Origin: Panorpa germanica
Taxonomy: Eukaryota; Arthropoda; Insecta; Mecoptera; Panorpidae
Assembly (NCBI GenBank): GCA_963678705.1
Contig: CAVMBN010000119.1
Coordinates: forward strand, 310,001 to 374,000
DNA: 64,000 nucleotides
Direction: 5' to 3'
Shown: piece after piece, positions 31,843 through 43,076 of the stretch
Position numbering within the stretch: the stretch's first letter is position 1
Layout of the letters: the number at the start of each line of letters is the position of its first letter
Notes under the pieces: model-generated
What the model was told of the DNA's origin: nothing
The model's database searches: none
The model's input: only the letters and a program-made list of their open reading frames with translations
Position numbers and translations under genes: made by a program

Positions 31843-34800
31843 CTAGCGCTTCGCCCCGTCGCAAAGCGACGTGTATTTAATATTTGTGATTAAATAAAAG
31901 TTATTTGATAAATAGAAAATAATCCTGAAATATTGTTTATTGTTCGCCTTTCGGCTTTACAATCAACATTCTTAATACATTTCATATACTTCAACTTACA
32001 ATTAAATTTACATTATTCTCCACTTACTTATTTATTCTTCTGTTTTTCCTTTCCTTACTATTTCCGCCATCCACCTCTTTCCTTCACTGCCTCCCTTTAA
32101 TAGCTGGCCAATATTCGTTTCGCTAGCTACTTTTTCCTTACACTCAAACTTAATGTGCTCCAGTGTTTCGTCCTCCGCTCCGCACACTCTACACTTTCTT
32201 TTCTCACTCTTTTCCCAGTATCTGTTTCCTTTTTTCTCATTTCCCAATCTAAACCTTGCTGTTCTTCTAATGTGTTTTATGTCTTTTTCTATCAGGAACT
32301 GAGGCACAGTATTTTCTTATAACCTATTATATCTTTTATTGTAGTTAATTTTTTAAATTTTTCCCATTCTCTCCTACTGTTGTATCTTCTTATCCCTTCT
32401 CCTTAGCTCCTCTTCCACACTTGCGCCTCCTTCTCTTCTCCTCTCTGCCTCCTCGATCGCCATTCCATTCCTTTCAAAGTACTATTTTGTCTTTTTTGTA
32501 CCTCCTCCCCCCCATTCTTTATGCTATCCTCTCTTATTTTCTTTAAAATTTTGCTTTCCGCTCTGTTCAATTTCTCTTCGTATTTTACTGCTCTTTTTCC
32601 TCTGTTTTAATTCGTATCTTATCCCATTTTAGCTCCTCCATAGCCAGGTATCCTGGCGTGCACCTGTCCAGCCCTAGTAACCATTTAATATATCTCACCT
32701 GTATTCTTTCCAACTTTTTTTGCTCCTTCCACCCCCAAACCTATGCTCCATACAACATCATACTGGCTATCAGTCTATCAAACATCCATATTCTCTTTTG
32801 TATGTCCCCCCAAAATACCTTTTCCCCTAGTCCCATACCCGTCGCATTGCTAGCTCCGCCTTCTTTGCTACCTCCCTTATCTGAGCCTCTTCTCCATTGT
32901 TCTTTTTAAAAGTGTAGCTCAGATATTTAAATTCTTCTACTTCCTCAATGTCCTCTGTCTTGTATTTCCACCTTTTATGTCCACATTTAACTCTAGTCCT
33001 TTCCTGTCTATATATCTCCCTAGCCGGTGAGCCATCTCCTGCAGCTCTCCTTCCCTTTTTGCCAACAGGACTATATCGTCAGCGTATGCTAAAGTCCATA
33101 TCTTGTAGTGTCTTCCTATTAGCACCCCCCCCCATCTTGTCCTCTTTCCATTACCCCCTCCAAGTCTGCTGTATATATCGCAAATAAAATGCAAAATATT
33201 ATTTTGTTATAATTCCTTTATTTACAGTAATAAAGCACTGTATTGACCAGTATCCAGTGCCCTCGCCCATAAGCCCCAATCGTCACCTCTTGGCTCCATG
33301 CTCTCTTACGTTTCCAAACTTTTAATTTGATTCCTCTAATCTTCTGCCATGAAGCGCCGCCTACTTTTAGCACTCTGCATCGCTTCTTCCCTGAGCATCG
33401 TCGGTCCTTAGAGTACTTTCACAGCGCCCCCGCTGCGTAAAATTATCATTTACCATAATGAAGCACAGTATTGAACAATGTCCACAGCCCCGCCCCTAAA
33501 CATCAATTACCTCTTGGCTCCATGCTCTGTATCGTTCTCGCACTTTTAAATGTAATCATCTGCACCTTTGCCATAATGCGCTCATTTGCAACACTACAAC
33601 TTAACTGAACATCATCGCTTATTAGGGCACTTTGCTATACCCCCCGTTTAGCGCAATCATTAAATAATGCCCCTCCACAGGGGCGCGCAGCTGCGCTTCC
33701 ACCCCCTGCGTACTAATCTCTTAACAAATAGTTTTCCTGTTCTAGTTAACCTGCATACTAAATTTCATCCTTAGAAGTACATTATTTTTTAATAATTATT
33801 CGATAAGATAAATCTTTGATAAAATTTTCACTAATTTCAATGTAAACCTACTAATTACATCAATTCATTTATGTTTTTAAGAAAGCCTAGCAGTTCGCTC
33901 CTAATAATCTCATCTCTAAGCACATATTCTGCAACACGGTTACCTCCCAGAGCCATTATAATCTATCGCCACTACTTCTAACACCACCGTTACTTAGAAC
34001 TGAACCCCAGCGCCACACTCTTCTCAATCAGACACTACCAATTCGATATTACAGCAATTCAATAACATGATTAAAACTGTACTGTAATCTTACACTCTAT
34101 ATTTCGTATTTATATTTACGTTATAATATTAGTCTCCCCATTAATCCCCGCTCCTGAAATAAAATTGTCAAATTTTAGGCATAACAATCTATTTTGCTCG
34201 TAACAACTCTCTCTACCTTTATCTACCCCTACTTTTATAAATGATCGAAACTTCAAAATTGAGTTCTTTGGCAAAGCGTTTTCCCGCCCCCCACTTCCCC
34301 AATTTCACGCCGCTACTAAGGTTAAATTTATTTTCGCAAATATGCACATGCATAGTTTCTATTTTTTCACTTTTTCTATTTTTTGATATTTGGGGCTTTT
34401 AACTATTTCCCCCCTATACCTCTCACTCCTGCTTGATTTTACAGCACAACAAACGCACCAAAAATCAATCCAATTCTACTACTGAATGTAATTTGAATAT
34501 CTGACTTGTAGTGAACTATTTAGCTTCTATTTAATATTCTACATGCAAAATATCATCGTTGTACCACTATATAGTTCTTATACTCGGTTTATCACCCCCC
34601 ACTCTAATGTTGCATCAAATAAAATGTAGTTTTTTTTTATATTTTCGTAATAAATATGTCAATCTATATCTGCATACTAAATTTCAGCTTTGTATTTATA
34701 TTTTAGCATTAGTACCCCTCACAAACCTCCGCTACTGAACAAGTTTGTTAAATTAATATATTTCATATTTCTGGTTTTTGGCCGAGTTGCAGTTTTACAG

Positions 34801-35544
34801 GGAAAGTTGCAGTTTTTTATAGTTTGTCTCTAATGACACTCTATATAGGGCCCATATTCCAAATATCAACGTTCTAGCTCTGTTGCGACATTGCCCCCAA
34901 AAAATCACGCCGCTACTGAATTAAAATTTTGGTAATCTAATTATTATCAAACATGCGCAATTAGTGTCTCCATACATACCCTAAGTTATAATACTACATT
35001 TTCAATATTTCTGGCTTTTACTGTCTCAACTCCCGCCGCCACTGGAAATTTGGGGCTGTTTATTTTTTTTTATTAATAACTGTCTACAGCGAGCATTCAT
35101 ATTAAATTTCAACGTCCTAACTCTAATCTAACATTGCCCCCGGAAATTCGCGCCGCTACTGAACTTAAATTTCCAAATTCCAACTATTGGCAAATGTGCA
35201 CAATTATAATCTCAATACACACACCAAATTTCAGTTTTCTATCTTTTCTAGTTCGTCAGATATTAGCAAAAGTATTTTTTCGAATTTTTCAGTTTTTCCA
35301 GTATAAGTTTTTCCACGAAAATTCAGGGAAAAATTCAGGGACGTAGAAAGTCTTAAAAATTCGTCCTTTACATAATATTAAAATTTAAAAAACTTTGTAG
35401 GCGCCGTTTAGAAGATACCATATAGATTTTGTTACCGGATATATATATAACGCTCTATATAACGCTCTATATATATAAATATCTATGAGTTCTTATGAGT
35501 TTTCCATGTTAAATTGGAACATTACGAACATTATAATAGTAAGA
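31843..35544 (-). mobile_element. Non-autonomous Helitron, array member 3 (split by a LINE)
   Basis: On - it begins TCTTACTATTATAATGTTCG at 35544, preceded by host A, and ends GCGAAGCGCTAG at 31843, directly joined to the TC of member 2. Its 3' 80 bases nearly match those of member 2. A LINE fragment (about 31922-33187) is inserted near its 3' end. Without that it is about 2.4 kb. Confidence 0.85.
31922..33187 (-). pseudogene. LINE (non-LTR) reverse transcriptase relic in Helitron member 3
   Basis: On -, ICDIYSRLGGGNGKRTRWGG then WTLAYADDIVLLAKREGELQ, carrying the catalytic YADD, and GRYIDRKGLELNVD. Farther on come WGWKEQKKLERIQVRYIKW and LLGLDRCTPGYLAMEELKWD, thumb-like text. The C-terminal zinc motif KRKCRVCGAEDETLEHIKFE is at 32110-32180. 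The 3' end reads GCCGAAAGGCGAACAATAAA. It is 5'-truncated. The domain order is that of the Jockey/I-like LINEs common in ants and wasps. Confidence 0.85.
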
Positions 35545-35916
35545 TAATTTTTATACGGCTTATCTGATCAAATCTTATTTATTGAATAATTTCTATACTT
35601 CGTATTATTTTTATTTAAGATAAAGGTCGATGTCATATACAAATAAAGTCTTATGTAAATTAAGTTAATAAATAATAATATACTTCGCTAAATATTAAGA
35701 AAATAATTTGAAAAAAATATTGGACGTGGTCAAGCCATGTATTTTTTCGTAAATTATTTTCTTAATATTTAGCGAAGTATATTATTATTTATTAACTTAA
35801 TTTACATAAGACTTTATTTGTATACGATAACGACCTTTGTCTTAAATAAAAACAATACGAAGTATAGAAATTAGTCAATAAATAAGATTTGATCAGATAA
35901 GCCGTATAAAAATTAT
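35544..35916. mobile_element. Foldback MITE with arms of about 175 bp
   Basis: ATAATTTTTATACGGCTTAT at the left is inverted at the right end, and similarity continues nearly to the centre (spacer about 35725-35745). The 373-bp unit would fold into one long hairpin. It lies in the intron of the DUF4806-like gene, directly next to Helitron member 3. No coding capacity. Superfamily not determined; the edges are uncertain by a base or two. Confidence 0.88.
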
Positions 35917-36864
35917 TAAAATTCAAAGTTAAACGTGTAGTGATCGTGAAAATGATTAAAAATTAATTCTAAAAATATTACAATTAATTAAATAATTTTA
36001 TTTTTTAATGTCTTTTTTGCTTAAGATATTCACACTACAGTAGCTGAAAAACTACCGGTTTCAATCAACGAAGAAACTTATGGTAAGTTTGTCGTTTTCA
36101 TTTCAGTAAATTGAATCAAATGTGACTATTTTTTACCATTGATGATTATTTTTGACACAAAACAATATTTATTTATTAATTAGTCATAGTACATACAGAT
36201 ATTTTAGTATCTGGTACTGTTTCAGATCTATTGAAGAAATATATTGATTCTAAATTCGACGAGGTTTTTAAAAAATTAGACACTATAAAACATAGTCTTG
36301 AATACGACATTAAAAAGGAAGCAAAAAATATAAAATCTCAAATCACCATGAATCAATCGACTAGCAGTGTTCCTAACAAAACTTTAACTGCGGCGATGGA
36401 AGTTTATAACGGTATATTTCCTATCAATGACCTCGACCGTTTTACAGTGTTTGATGCTGGACTAACAACTCCTGCCAATAATAATCAATTAAAAGATTTG
36501 TTCAAAGTAATTACTTATGGTGAAACTGATGTAAGTGTTTGCATAAGGAAAACGTTGTCTGAAGTATTTACCCCGCCCGTACAACAACTCTATTCAGGCA
36601 CTGGTAGACTTGTACGTGGCGTGGGTAAACTGAATTTTAGTGTGACAAATACCTTTAAATGTTTAGAAGGTTAGTAATATTTATGAATGCTATCAACTTA
36701 TTAAAAAATATGTATTTATAATAAATATTTTTAATTTCAGATATCATCCAAGAAAAATTTGGGGACTCTGAACAATGCAAAAGTTTTAGATGCAAAATCG
36801 GGACTTTTCTAGCCAATGCGGGTGTAATGCCTGGCAAACTCTGATGCTCAGGATCATCGTCTCA

Positions 36865-37212
36865 CCCATATAAAAAATGAAGAGCGGTCTATTGATGGGC
36901 CAAGACTGGCGGTCGATCCCCAAAAATTGGCCAAGAATTTAAATATATCCTTGGGCCAAGACTGGGCGAGTAACGGATGCTAACGCCATGCCAAGGTTGG
37001 CGACTAGGCATCGGCCGATGTTCGGCGACTATGCTCGGCCGACGCTCGGTGACTATGCTCGGCCGATGCTCAGTCGCCAACTTTGGCATGGCGTTAACAT
37101 CCGTTGCTCGCGCAGTCTTGGCCCAAGCATATATTCAGATGTTTGGCCAATGCTCGGAGATCGGCCGCCAGTCTTGGCCCATTAATGGGCCGCTCCTCAA
37201 TTTTTGTATGGG
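36865..37212. repeat. GC-rich palindrome at the right end of the TA-duplicating element
   Basis: CCCATATAAAAAATGAAGAG at 36865 is inverted as CTCCTCAATTTTTGTATGGG at 37193-37212. The arms continue with TTGATGGGCCAAGACTGGCGG and GCTAACGCCATGCCAA and their inverse copies. The centre has tandem GACTATGCTCGGCCGA units. It could be a separate MITE or the long subterminal repeat of the surrounding element. The flank is CA on the left and TA on the right, so the first idea needs a mutated duplication. Confidence 0.8.
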
Positions 37213-37214
37213 TA

Positions 37215-38376
37215 TGGAAATTTTAAATGGTTAAACAACCAGGAAATATTGGAAATAAGTAATACTATATGCAATTTGTCAGAAACTAGCAATACTGGTT
37301 ACATTTTAGAAGTAGATTTAACCTATCTTCAAAAAATTAATAATCTTCATAAAGATTTACCACTTTGTCCTAAACATTGTATTGCACCGGGAAGTAAATA
37401 TAAAAAACTTGTAACTACTTTATTTGATAAGAAGAAGTATATAATTCATTATAGTAAATTAAACAATGTATACATTTAGGAATGCAAGTATCAAAAATTC
37501 ATCGAGTTTTAAAATTTAGTCAATCACCGTGGCTAAAAAACTATATCGATTTAAATACAGAAAAATGGCTACCAATATTTTTGAAAAAACTTGTATGAAT
37601 TATTGAATAATAGTGTATTTGGTAAGACAATGGTAAATGTTAGCAATCATCGTGATATAAAATTGAAAACAAAATGGCATGGTCGTCATGAAGTAAAAAG
37701 TTTAATAGCACGACGTAATTTTCATAACAGAACAATTTTTAATAAAAATGTTGTGGCTATTGAACTGTTAAAACCTAATATAAAATTTAATAAACCTATA
37801 TATGTTTGCTTTTCAATATTAGATTTATCTAAAATAGTAATGTATGATTTTCATTACAATTATTTGCAAAAAGAATTTTTTAATAATAATTTAAAGTTAT
37901 TATATATTGATACTGACTCGTTAATATATGAAATTATTACATCAGATATTTATGAAACTATAAAACGCGATAAAAATAAGTTTGATACAAGTGATTATAA
38001 AGAAAATAATCAATATAATATTCCCCGTGTAAATAAAAGAATTTTAGGTTTAATGAAGGATGAAAATAACGATAAAATTATGACTCACTTTATAGGACTA
38101 AGATCGAAAATGTATATAATAAAAATTAATAATAATGATATTATAAAAAAAATAAAAGGAATAAAGATAAGTGTAGTAAAAAACCATATTTCTTTAAAAG
38201 ATTATGAAAATTGTTTGAGAACTTTTAATGAAAAAAATTGTACTCAGAGAGGAATAGTTTCAAAATTGCCTAATGTGTACTATATTAAGCAAACAAAAAT
38301 TGCTTTAAGTCTTTTTTATGATAAACGGTGTATTATAAAAAAACAGTACAGATACTTTGCCTTGGGGCTTTTATAA
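37215..38376 (+). pseudogene. Protein-primed DNA polymerase B, C-terminal portion
   Basis: Resumes with GNFKWLNNQEILEIS, the direct continuation of the palm after the insertion. LCPKHCIAPGSKYKKLVTTL and [17 protein letters not shown]-like text follow. Motif B is LLNNSVFGKTMVNV (about 37603-37640). Motif C is LLYIDTDSLIYEI, with the catalytic DTD at 37909-37917. HFIGLRSKMYIIK and the final thumb end at 38376. Frameshifts lie near 37480 and 37590; from 37591 the frame is open. Catalytic Asp residues of motif C are intact, but the gene is split and broken. Confidence 0.92.
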
Positions 38377-38479
38377 TTTTAGTGATAGCGATTTATTGTT
38401 ATAAGTATATTTTTATTGTAAAATAAATACATATTTATAATAACCAATAGTTTTATTTATTTAAAATGTTATACAATAT

Positions 38480-39330
38480 TTTTAGCATTTATACAACTGT
38501 TATAAGGTTTATCTAAACCTTACCATTTTACAAAAACTTTTTACCTTTTTTTTGTAAAACTTTCTTAACTAGATATATATCTGGATATTTTATTTTTTGT
38601 AGTCCTTGTTCGTAAAACGCGCCTGCAATTGATTGGCCAAGAGAATCATTAAGTAAATATGTGACTCGATTAGTTAGTTGCACTGTTGATGTAGTAAATA
38701 TTTCTGTACCTCAGTTAGGAATATACCCTTTTGCAAATAATGATTTAGTTTTGCTTAAGGAAACATAATGTCTAACATTATAGCAAATTAAACCGACCCT
38801 TTTATCCTATTTTTTATTGATACTTGAGATGGCTTCATGTTAATTGTTGAATAATGAGAATTATTATATTTCTTAACAAGTGCACCAATGTTATTAATCC
38901 AATTATAGTTGCCTTTTATGCTAAAATCTTTCCACATGGCATTTTTTAGAGTTCTATTAAATCTTTCAACAATCGATGCTTTCATATTACTAAATGTACT
39001 ATAATGGTTTATGCCATAATAATTTGTTACTTTTTCAAATTCAGAGTTATAAAATTCCCTTATATTATTTGTTTGTAAGTTTTTCAGAACCTTATTTTTA
39101 TTTTTAATAAAATATTTTCAAATGCAAACACTGAAATATTACTGAAACTGCATGGATATTTAGAAAATATATCAATTACTGTGAGTAAATACTTGTAACC
39201 TTCATTTCTACCTTCATAACCAGTGTTTTTTCCAGTATTTCCCAGTAAATTTATACCAAACATGTTATCAAATATTCCTAGGATAACCTTCACGCTAATT
39301 AAAATCAATTAAATATTAAAAGGCGTATTT
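38480..39330 (-). pseudogene. Polinton integrase with C-terminal chromodomain
   Basis: Retrovirus-like integrase of the Polinton. On -, YKYLLTVIDIFSKYP carries the first catalytic Asp (about 39170-39200). KASIVERFNRTLKNAMWKDF carries the Glu (about 38930-38985). NWINNIGALVKKYNNSHYST and NMKPSQV follow. Then NRVTYLLNDSLGQSIAGAFY and EQGLQKIKYPDIYLVKKVLQ lead into a decayed chromodomain (YLVKKV...; about 38500-38570). Several frame breaks, including one near 39140. Confidence 0.87.
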
Positions 39331-39392
39331 ATCAACTTGCTTTTTAAGATTTTTTTAATATCAAACAGTTCTTTAGATGCCTTAAATAAGTT

Positions 39393-39781
39393 TTAGTCAT
39401 GTACTCTACTATATTCATTTGATTCAAAAACCTCATCATCTAACTGACTAAGTTCCATTGTTGGTTCTTGCGTTTTATATGGTTCATTAGCTAATGTTAA
39501 ATCAGTTTGCTGTTCTGGTAGAAATGTATTGTCTAGTGGTTCCTTTAACATTTTATTTAATTTAGATTTAATTATTTTAACCTTAAAATCATACGGTTTT
39601 GTATCAATGTCTTGTTTGATTGGTTGCACTAATTTAATATTGGAAGTACTTTTATTAGTCAGTATATTTAGTAGTGTAGGTATTGGTTTAAGCTGTTTAT
39701 TAAGGTACCTTTGTGCCTCAGATTCCCCTAGTTTTAATGCAAGATACTTTTGTCTTATAGAATCGCTTGATTTATTAATAT
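39393..39781 (-). pseudogene. Conserved Polinton ORF of unknown function, 3' part
   Basis: Reads INKSSDSIRQKYLALKLGES, EAQRYLNKQLKPIPTLLNIL and a hydrophilic tail ending VFESNEYSRVHD. I have seen this N-terminal pattern (SD.IR.KY..LKLG) repeatedly beside Polinton genes, but no function is known to me. The frame seems to begin in the LTR at 39794, but that start is false. The BEL element at 39782-44450 has split the gene, whose start lies at 44594. Confidence 0.7.
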
Positions 39782-40316
39782 TGGACAAAAACATGCATCA
39801 AAATAAAACTATAATATAATTTAATTTTACATGTTTTTAGGGCAAAAGTGTAAATGTACTTTACTGAGTGCCGCCTAAACATTTTAATGTGTGATGTGTA
39901 AAACCAGACTTACTTGTCTTGTAGTTACCAATAATTTTATTACCTATTTCCGTTCAATATGTCCGCAAATTGTATTATGGGTTCATCCCCACTCTTTTCT
40001 ATTTTTAAGTGTTAAATGTATTGTACTCAAATCATCCCTTTTTGAACCAGCTCTTGACGAGACAACAAGTATTAAAATAACATTACAATTTAATATTAAA
40101 ATATATACATTAAGACATTCACATACATTTATAAACATTCATTATTATTAATTATTAGGATAAGTGTTTAATTGTGTAATTCTGTTGGGATTTACGACCC
40201 CAATGTGTAATTTTCTATAAAATAAATATACGTTTAAATTCATATTGAGTTCATGAACTTCGAAGACTTGCTGACTATTTACGGTGAAATACCCGGGCAC
40301 TACATTCGCTCAAACA
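39782..40316 (+). repeat. 5' LTR of BEL element
   Basis: Starts TGGACAAAAACATGCATC and ends CATTCGCTCAAACA, next to the primer site. Its partner is 43915-44450. Confidence 0.93.
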
Positions 40317-41210
40317 TTTGGTCCTTCGAGCTGGATCTCCTACAGTCGCGAGAAGCAATCGTGCATAGAATACCTGCAATTATCTACAGTGAAGAATTTG
40401 AAGTTTTGAGTTATACAAACACTGGAAAATTGATCAGAGGAGGCACCCCTGAGCAAACACGTGCAACAACGGTTAGTGTCTATTCCTTAAAAAATTCTCC
40501 ATTTCCTATTACAATATTGCTTTGTTTTACTTTTAAAATATATTTGTGCATTTTTTATACTCTAAAATTGTAGCAAAGATTGTTATTTTGTGTATATTCT
40601 TTGATTTGTTAGTCTTACAAATTGTTGGTTTAGGAGGGCACAGCTAATGTCCATATTTAGTAAATATTTCTTATGCGTTGGTAAATAATCGATATTAAAT
40701 GCCACCGGGATTATTTCATTGAGCAAAATATATCTTTTGAGTTGGTAAAATATTACATATTAAAAGCCACCGGGATTGTTTCTAAATTACGACAACATTT
40801 AAACACGTGGTAATATTTGTTCTGCCTATTTGTTGTTAAGCGATATTGCATTTAAAACTTCAGCACAATTACGGTCCTGTCTAGACCTTTTCCTATGGCC
40901 ATGCGGTATTGAGTTGTGTTTCATATACCTGATTGATCCGTATACTACGTACCCATAAGGTTTTATTAGTCTGAGACCAGAACATTTTTATTATACTGCA
41001 TTATATTTACATGTGGTTTTAGGTACTTTCTACAATAATAAACAGATCACATTTTATATAACTTATTCACATTTTTACATTATATTTTTAAAAATATTTT
41101 ATTGTTATTTTTAAAAGAGTATGTATTCACACCATAATGCTTAAATCATTTGATACTCGCACCAGACAATAATTTTAATTTCTATTTGAGCTAATTACAA
41201 AGATTTAAAA
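40317..41210 (+). other. BEL leader with a short tandem duplication
   Basis: From the primer site to the gag start. No ORF beyond read-through of the LTR end. About 40675-40780 holds two copies of a roughly 65-bp unit with TTGGTAAA...ATTAAA and GCCACCGGGATT. Confidence 0.6.
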
Positions 41211-41921
41211 ATGGTTAACCAATCGTTGCCATATGCACTAAAGAGGGCATATGCACAATTAGAGGTCTATTGTCAATTTTTCCAAGATCATGTTTTTTAT
41301 ATGGAAAGCAAGGACATAATTCATTTAACCACATACGACGACAAGATGAAAATTAAAATAACCAATAAAATTCAACAAGCTTGTCTTGACATTAAAGCCT
41401 ATTTAGATAACACAGATTTAGTTAAATTAGAAGCTTTAGTTGAATTACGTACTTACTTATGTAGAACTTGCGATAAAATAGATTTAACTATAAATGATAT
41501 GTTTAACAAACATTTTAGTATCGTCCCAATCATTTCTAAACGTAGAATATTGAATGATTGTAATTGGTACACTTGCAAAACAAAAACTAAAAAAGCATCA
41601 ATCACAGCAAATAAAGCCGATGAGGTAGTCTTCGCAAAACAAATAATTAATAACACAACACGTGATGTTCATGACACGTCAGTTGTCACTGTTCCACTAA
41701 CCGAATCACCTACAATAGGAGATTCAATATTCATTTCTCAGATTACGGAAGAAGTAGTTTTTGAGAAACAAATAAATAACACCACAACAAGTGATGCTAC
41801 CGACACATCAGTTTTGATAACGCAAGTCAAAGATTCACTTACATTAGTTAAAGTTTCAAGTTCTATTCCGCAAATTGACAAACATGCAGTTTGTAAGGAA
41901 CAAATTATTAATAGCACTTAA
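41211..41921 (+). CDS. Gag-like N-terminal protein of BEL element
   Basis: 236 codons, MVNQSLPYALKRAYAQLEVY at the start, helical in its first 110 residues. It then has a Thr/Ser-rich part with two related segments (EVVFAKQIINNTT and EVVFEKQINNTTT). The position after the leader and the length fit the first part of BEL gag, but DUF1759 and the zinc knuckle are missing. An internal deletion to pol is likely. Assignment rests mainly on position. Confidence 0.55.
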   Translation: MVNQSLPYALKRAYAQLEVYCQFFQDHVFYMESKDIIHLTTYDDKMKIKITNKIQQACLDIKAYLDNTDLVKLEALVELRTYLCRTCDKIDLTINDMFNKHFSIVPIISKRRILNDCNWYTCKTKTKKASITANKADEVVFAKQIINNTTRDVHDTSVVTVPLTESPTIGDSIFISQITEEVVFEKQINNTTTSDATDTSVLITQVKDSLTLVKVSSSIPQIDKHAVCKEQIINST

Positions 41922-41975
41922 TTTGATGTTAACGGTACATTCGGTGTTACATTACCAATCAAAAAGCCACCAGCG

Positions 41976-43076
41976 TTGTTAGGAGGTATAAAGAACATCG
42001 TCATAAAACCTTTTCTTAAATTCGGGAGAAAACCAAACGACAACCCGGTATTAAAGATTATGTACAATAAATTCATAAGGGACAGCATTTCTTTAAATCA
42101 TAACTTCCTAAATACAGAACCAAAGCAATTAAGAAATTCATATTTCTCACCACGTTGTGGTGCGTTAAAACCAATTAGCACTAACAGCAAAATAAGAGAT
42201 GTTTTCAATAGCTCTATGAATACCAATACTGGTGTTTCATTAAACGCTCATCAAGCAAATGGTCACACTATTATTTGGCGGTTCGAGCCACAAAAACCAT
42301 TGCGTTCTTGTCAATTGAATACGGTATCATACGGCCTCATAACAGATTCCAATGACAAGACTGAACTGTCTGATCACTGCAATCAATCCAGTTTAATATT
42401 GTCGGAAGGAAGTTTTCAATTACATAAATGGATTTTCAATGCACCATCATTGCTGTCTGAGTTAAAAAGTTACCATTCAACTAGGCACTTTTATTTTGAT
42501 CCAGGTGACATAGTATGTGCAAAATCACTATGCGTTATGTGGGATTCTGAACGGGACTTATTCGAATATAAATTTATTCTTATTAAACAACCCGTGAAAC
42601 TTACCAGGCGAACCATACCGTCGTTCGTTACAAATATTTTGGACCCGCCATGCTCTTTTTCACCTTGTATTAATTCCGATATGACGATAAAACGCGATGT
42701 TCTAATAAATAATTCTGTAACTATTAATATATATGGCCTTTATGATCGATTCGCAAAGGCGTATGTAAGTTGCAATTATTTAACAAACATTAATGATTTG
42801 GTAAACGCAAAAATATTTTTTATACATTGTAAATCGAAGATCGCGCCATTAAAAACTTTGACCACACCATTGTTAGAGCTATGTGCCGCCTTAATCATTG
42901 TAAGAATGGTCAAAAAAGCAATAAACTTGTTTCCAGTTAAATTAAAAATAATTATTTTATGGGCAGATTCCACAATTATGCTATCATGGATTAAACTGTC
43001 TCTTCATAACTTAAAACTTTTTATTGCTAACCGTATTACAGACATTCATTCAGACATGACAGACAAATATCAATGA
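41976..43076 (+). pseudogene. BEL pol fragment: RT entry and RNase H with internal deletions
   Basis: SPRCGALKPISTNSKIRDVF then NTGVSLNAHQANG, the RVVFDGS-ISLN region, followed abruptly by LILSEGSFQLHKWIFNAP, FYFDPGDIVCAKSLCVMWDS, PVKLTRRTIPSFVTNILDPP and LINNSVTINIYGLYD. Then come KIAPLKTLTTPLLELCAALI, IILWADSTIMLSWI and ANRITDIHSD. These are BEL RT/RNase H landmarks, but the catalytic YxDD part is gone. The frame stays open for 366 codons despite the deletions. Confidence 0.85.

Larger units (their letters stand above)
26300..36844 (+). pseudogene. DUF4806-like multi-exon gene of the TA-duplicating element
   Basis: A possible 5'UTR exon ends at 26360 (donor GTAAGT), spliced to the acceptor just before ATG 26792. 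Coding exons: 26792-27040, 27284-27512, 36026-36082, 36226-36669 and 36741-36844 (stop TGA 36842). All have GT-AG borders and phase 1 junctions. Exon 1 reads YAVVCFLPRKDYGEDEIDLV, PYSWLDYQDNKLFCYYP. Exon 2 is Ser/Met-rich (SMSSMSSMSS). Exon 4 starts with a coiled-coil-like DSKFDEVFKKLDTIKH, then FPINDLDRFTVFDAGL and VCIRKTLSEVF, VGKLNFSVTNTFKCLEG. This layout resembles DUF4806 proteins of insects. Exon 2 is one base out of phase: QVRSEKSSKAK needs a +1 shift near 27480, otherwise TAG at 27484. A near-intact pseudogene, or a single sequence error. Function unknown. Confidence 0.65.
25757..37212 (+). mobile_element. 11.5-kb TA-duplicating element carrying a DUF4806-like gene
   Basis: Interrupts PolB exactly between CCTACCATA and TATGGAAATTTT. 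TA is duplicated at 25755-25756 and 37213-37214. The ends are inverted: CCCATACGAA on the left and CCCATACAAA (read on -) on the right, 9 of 10 matching. Both subterminal regions are GC-richer and contain GGCCGA/TTGGCCAA words. Inside is a multi-exon gene (26792-36844). Its long intron has received three Helitrons and a MITE. No recognisable transposase was found, so it is either non-autonomous or the gene itself is the mobilising protein. Confidence 0.8.

Noticed and set aside
42776-42973. - strand ORF inside the BEL pol
   Set aside because: Shadow of the RNase H region.
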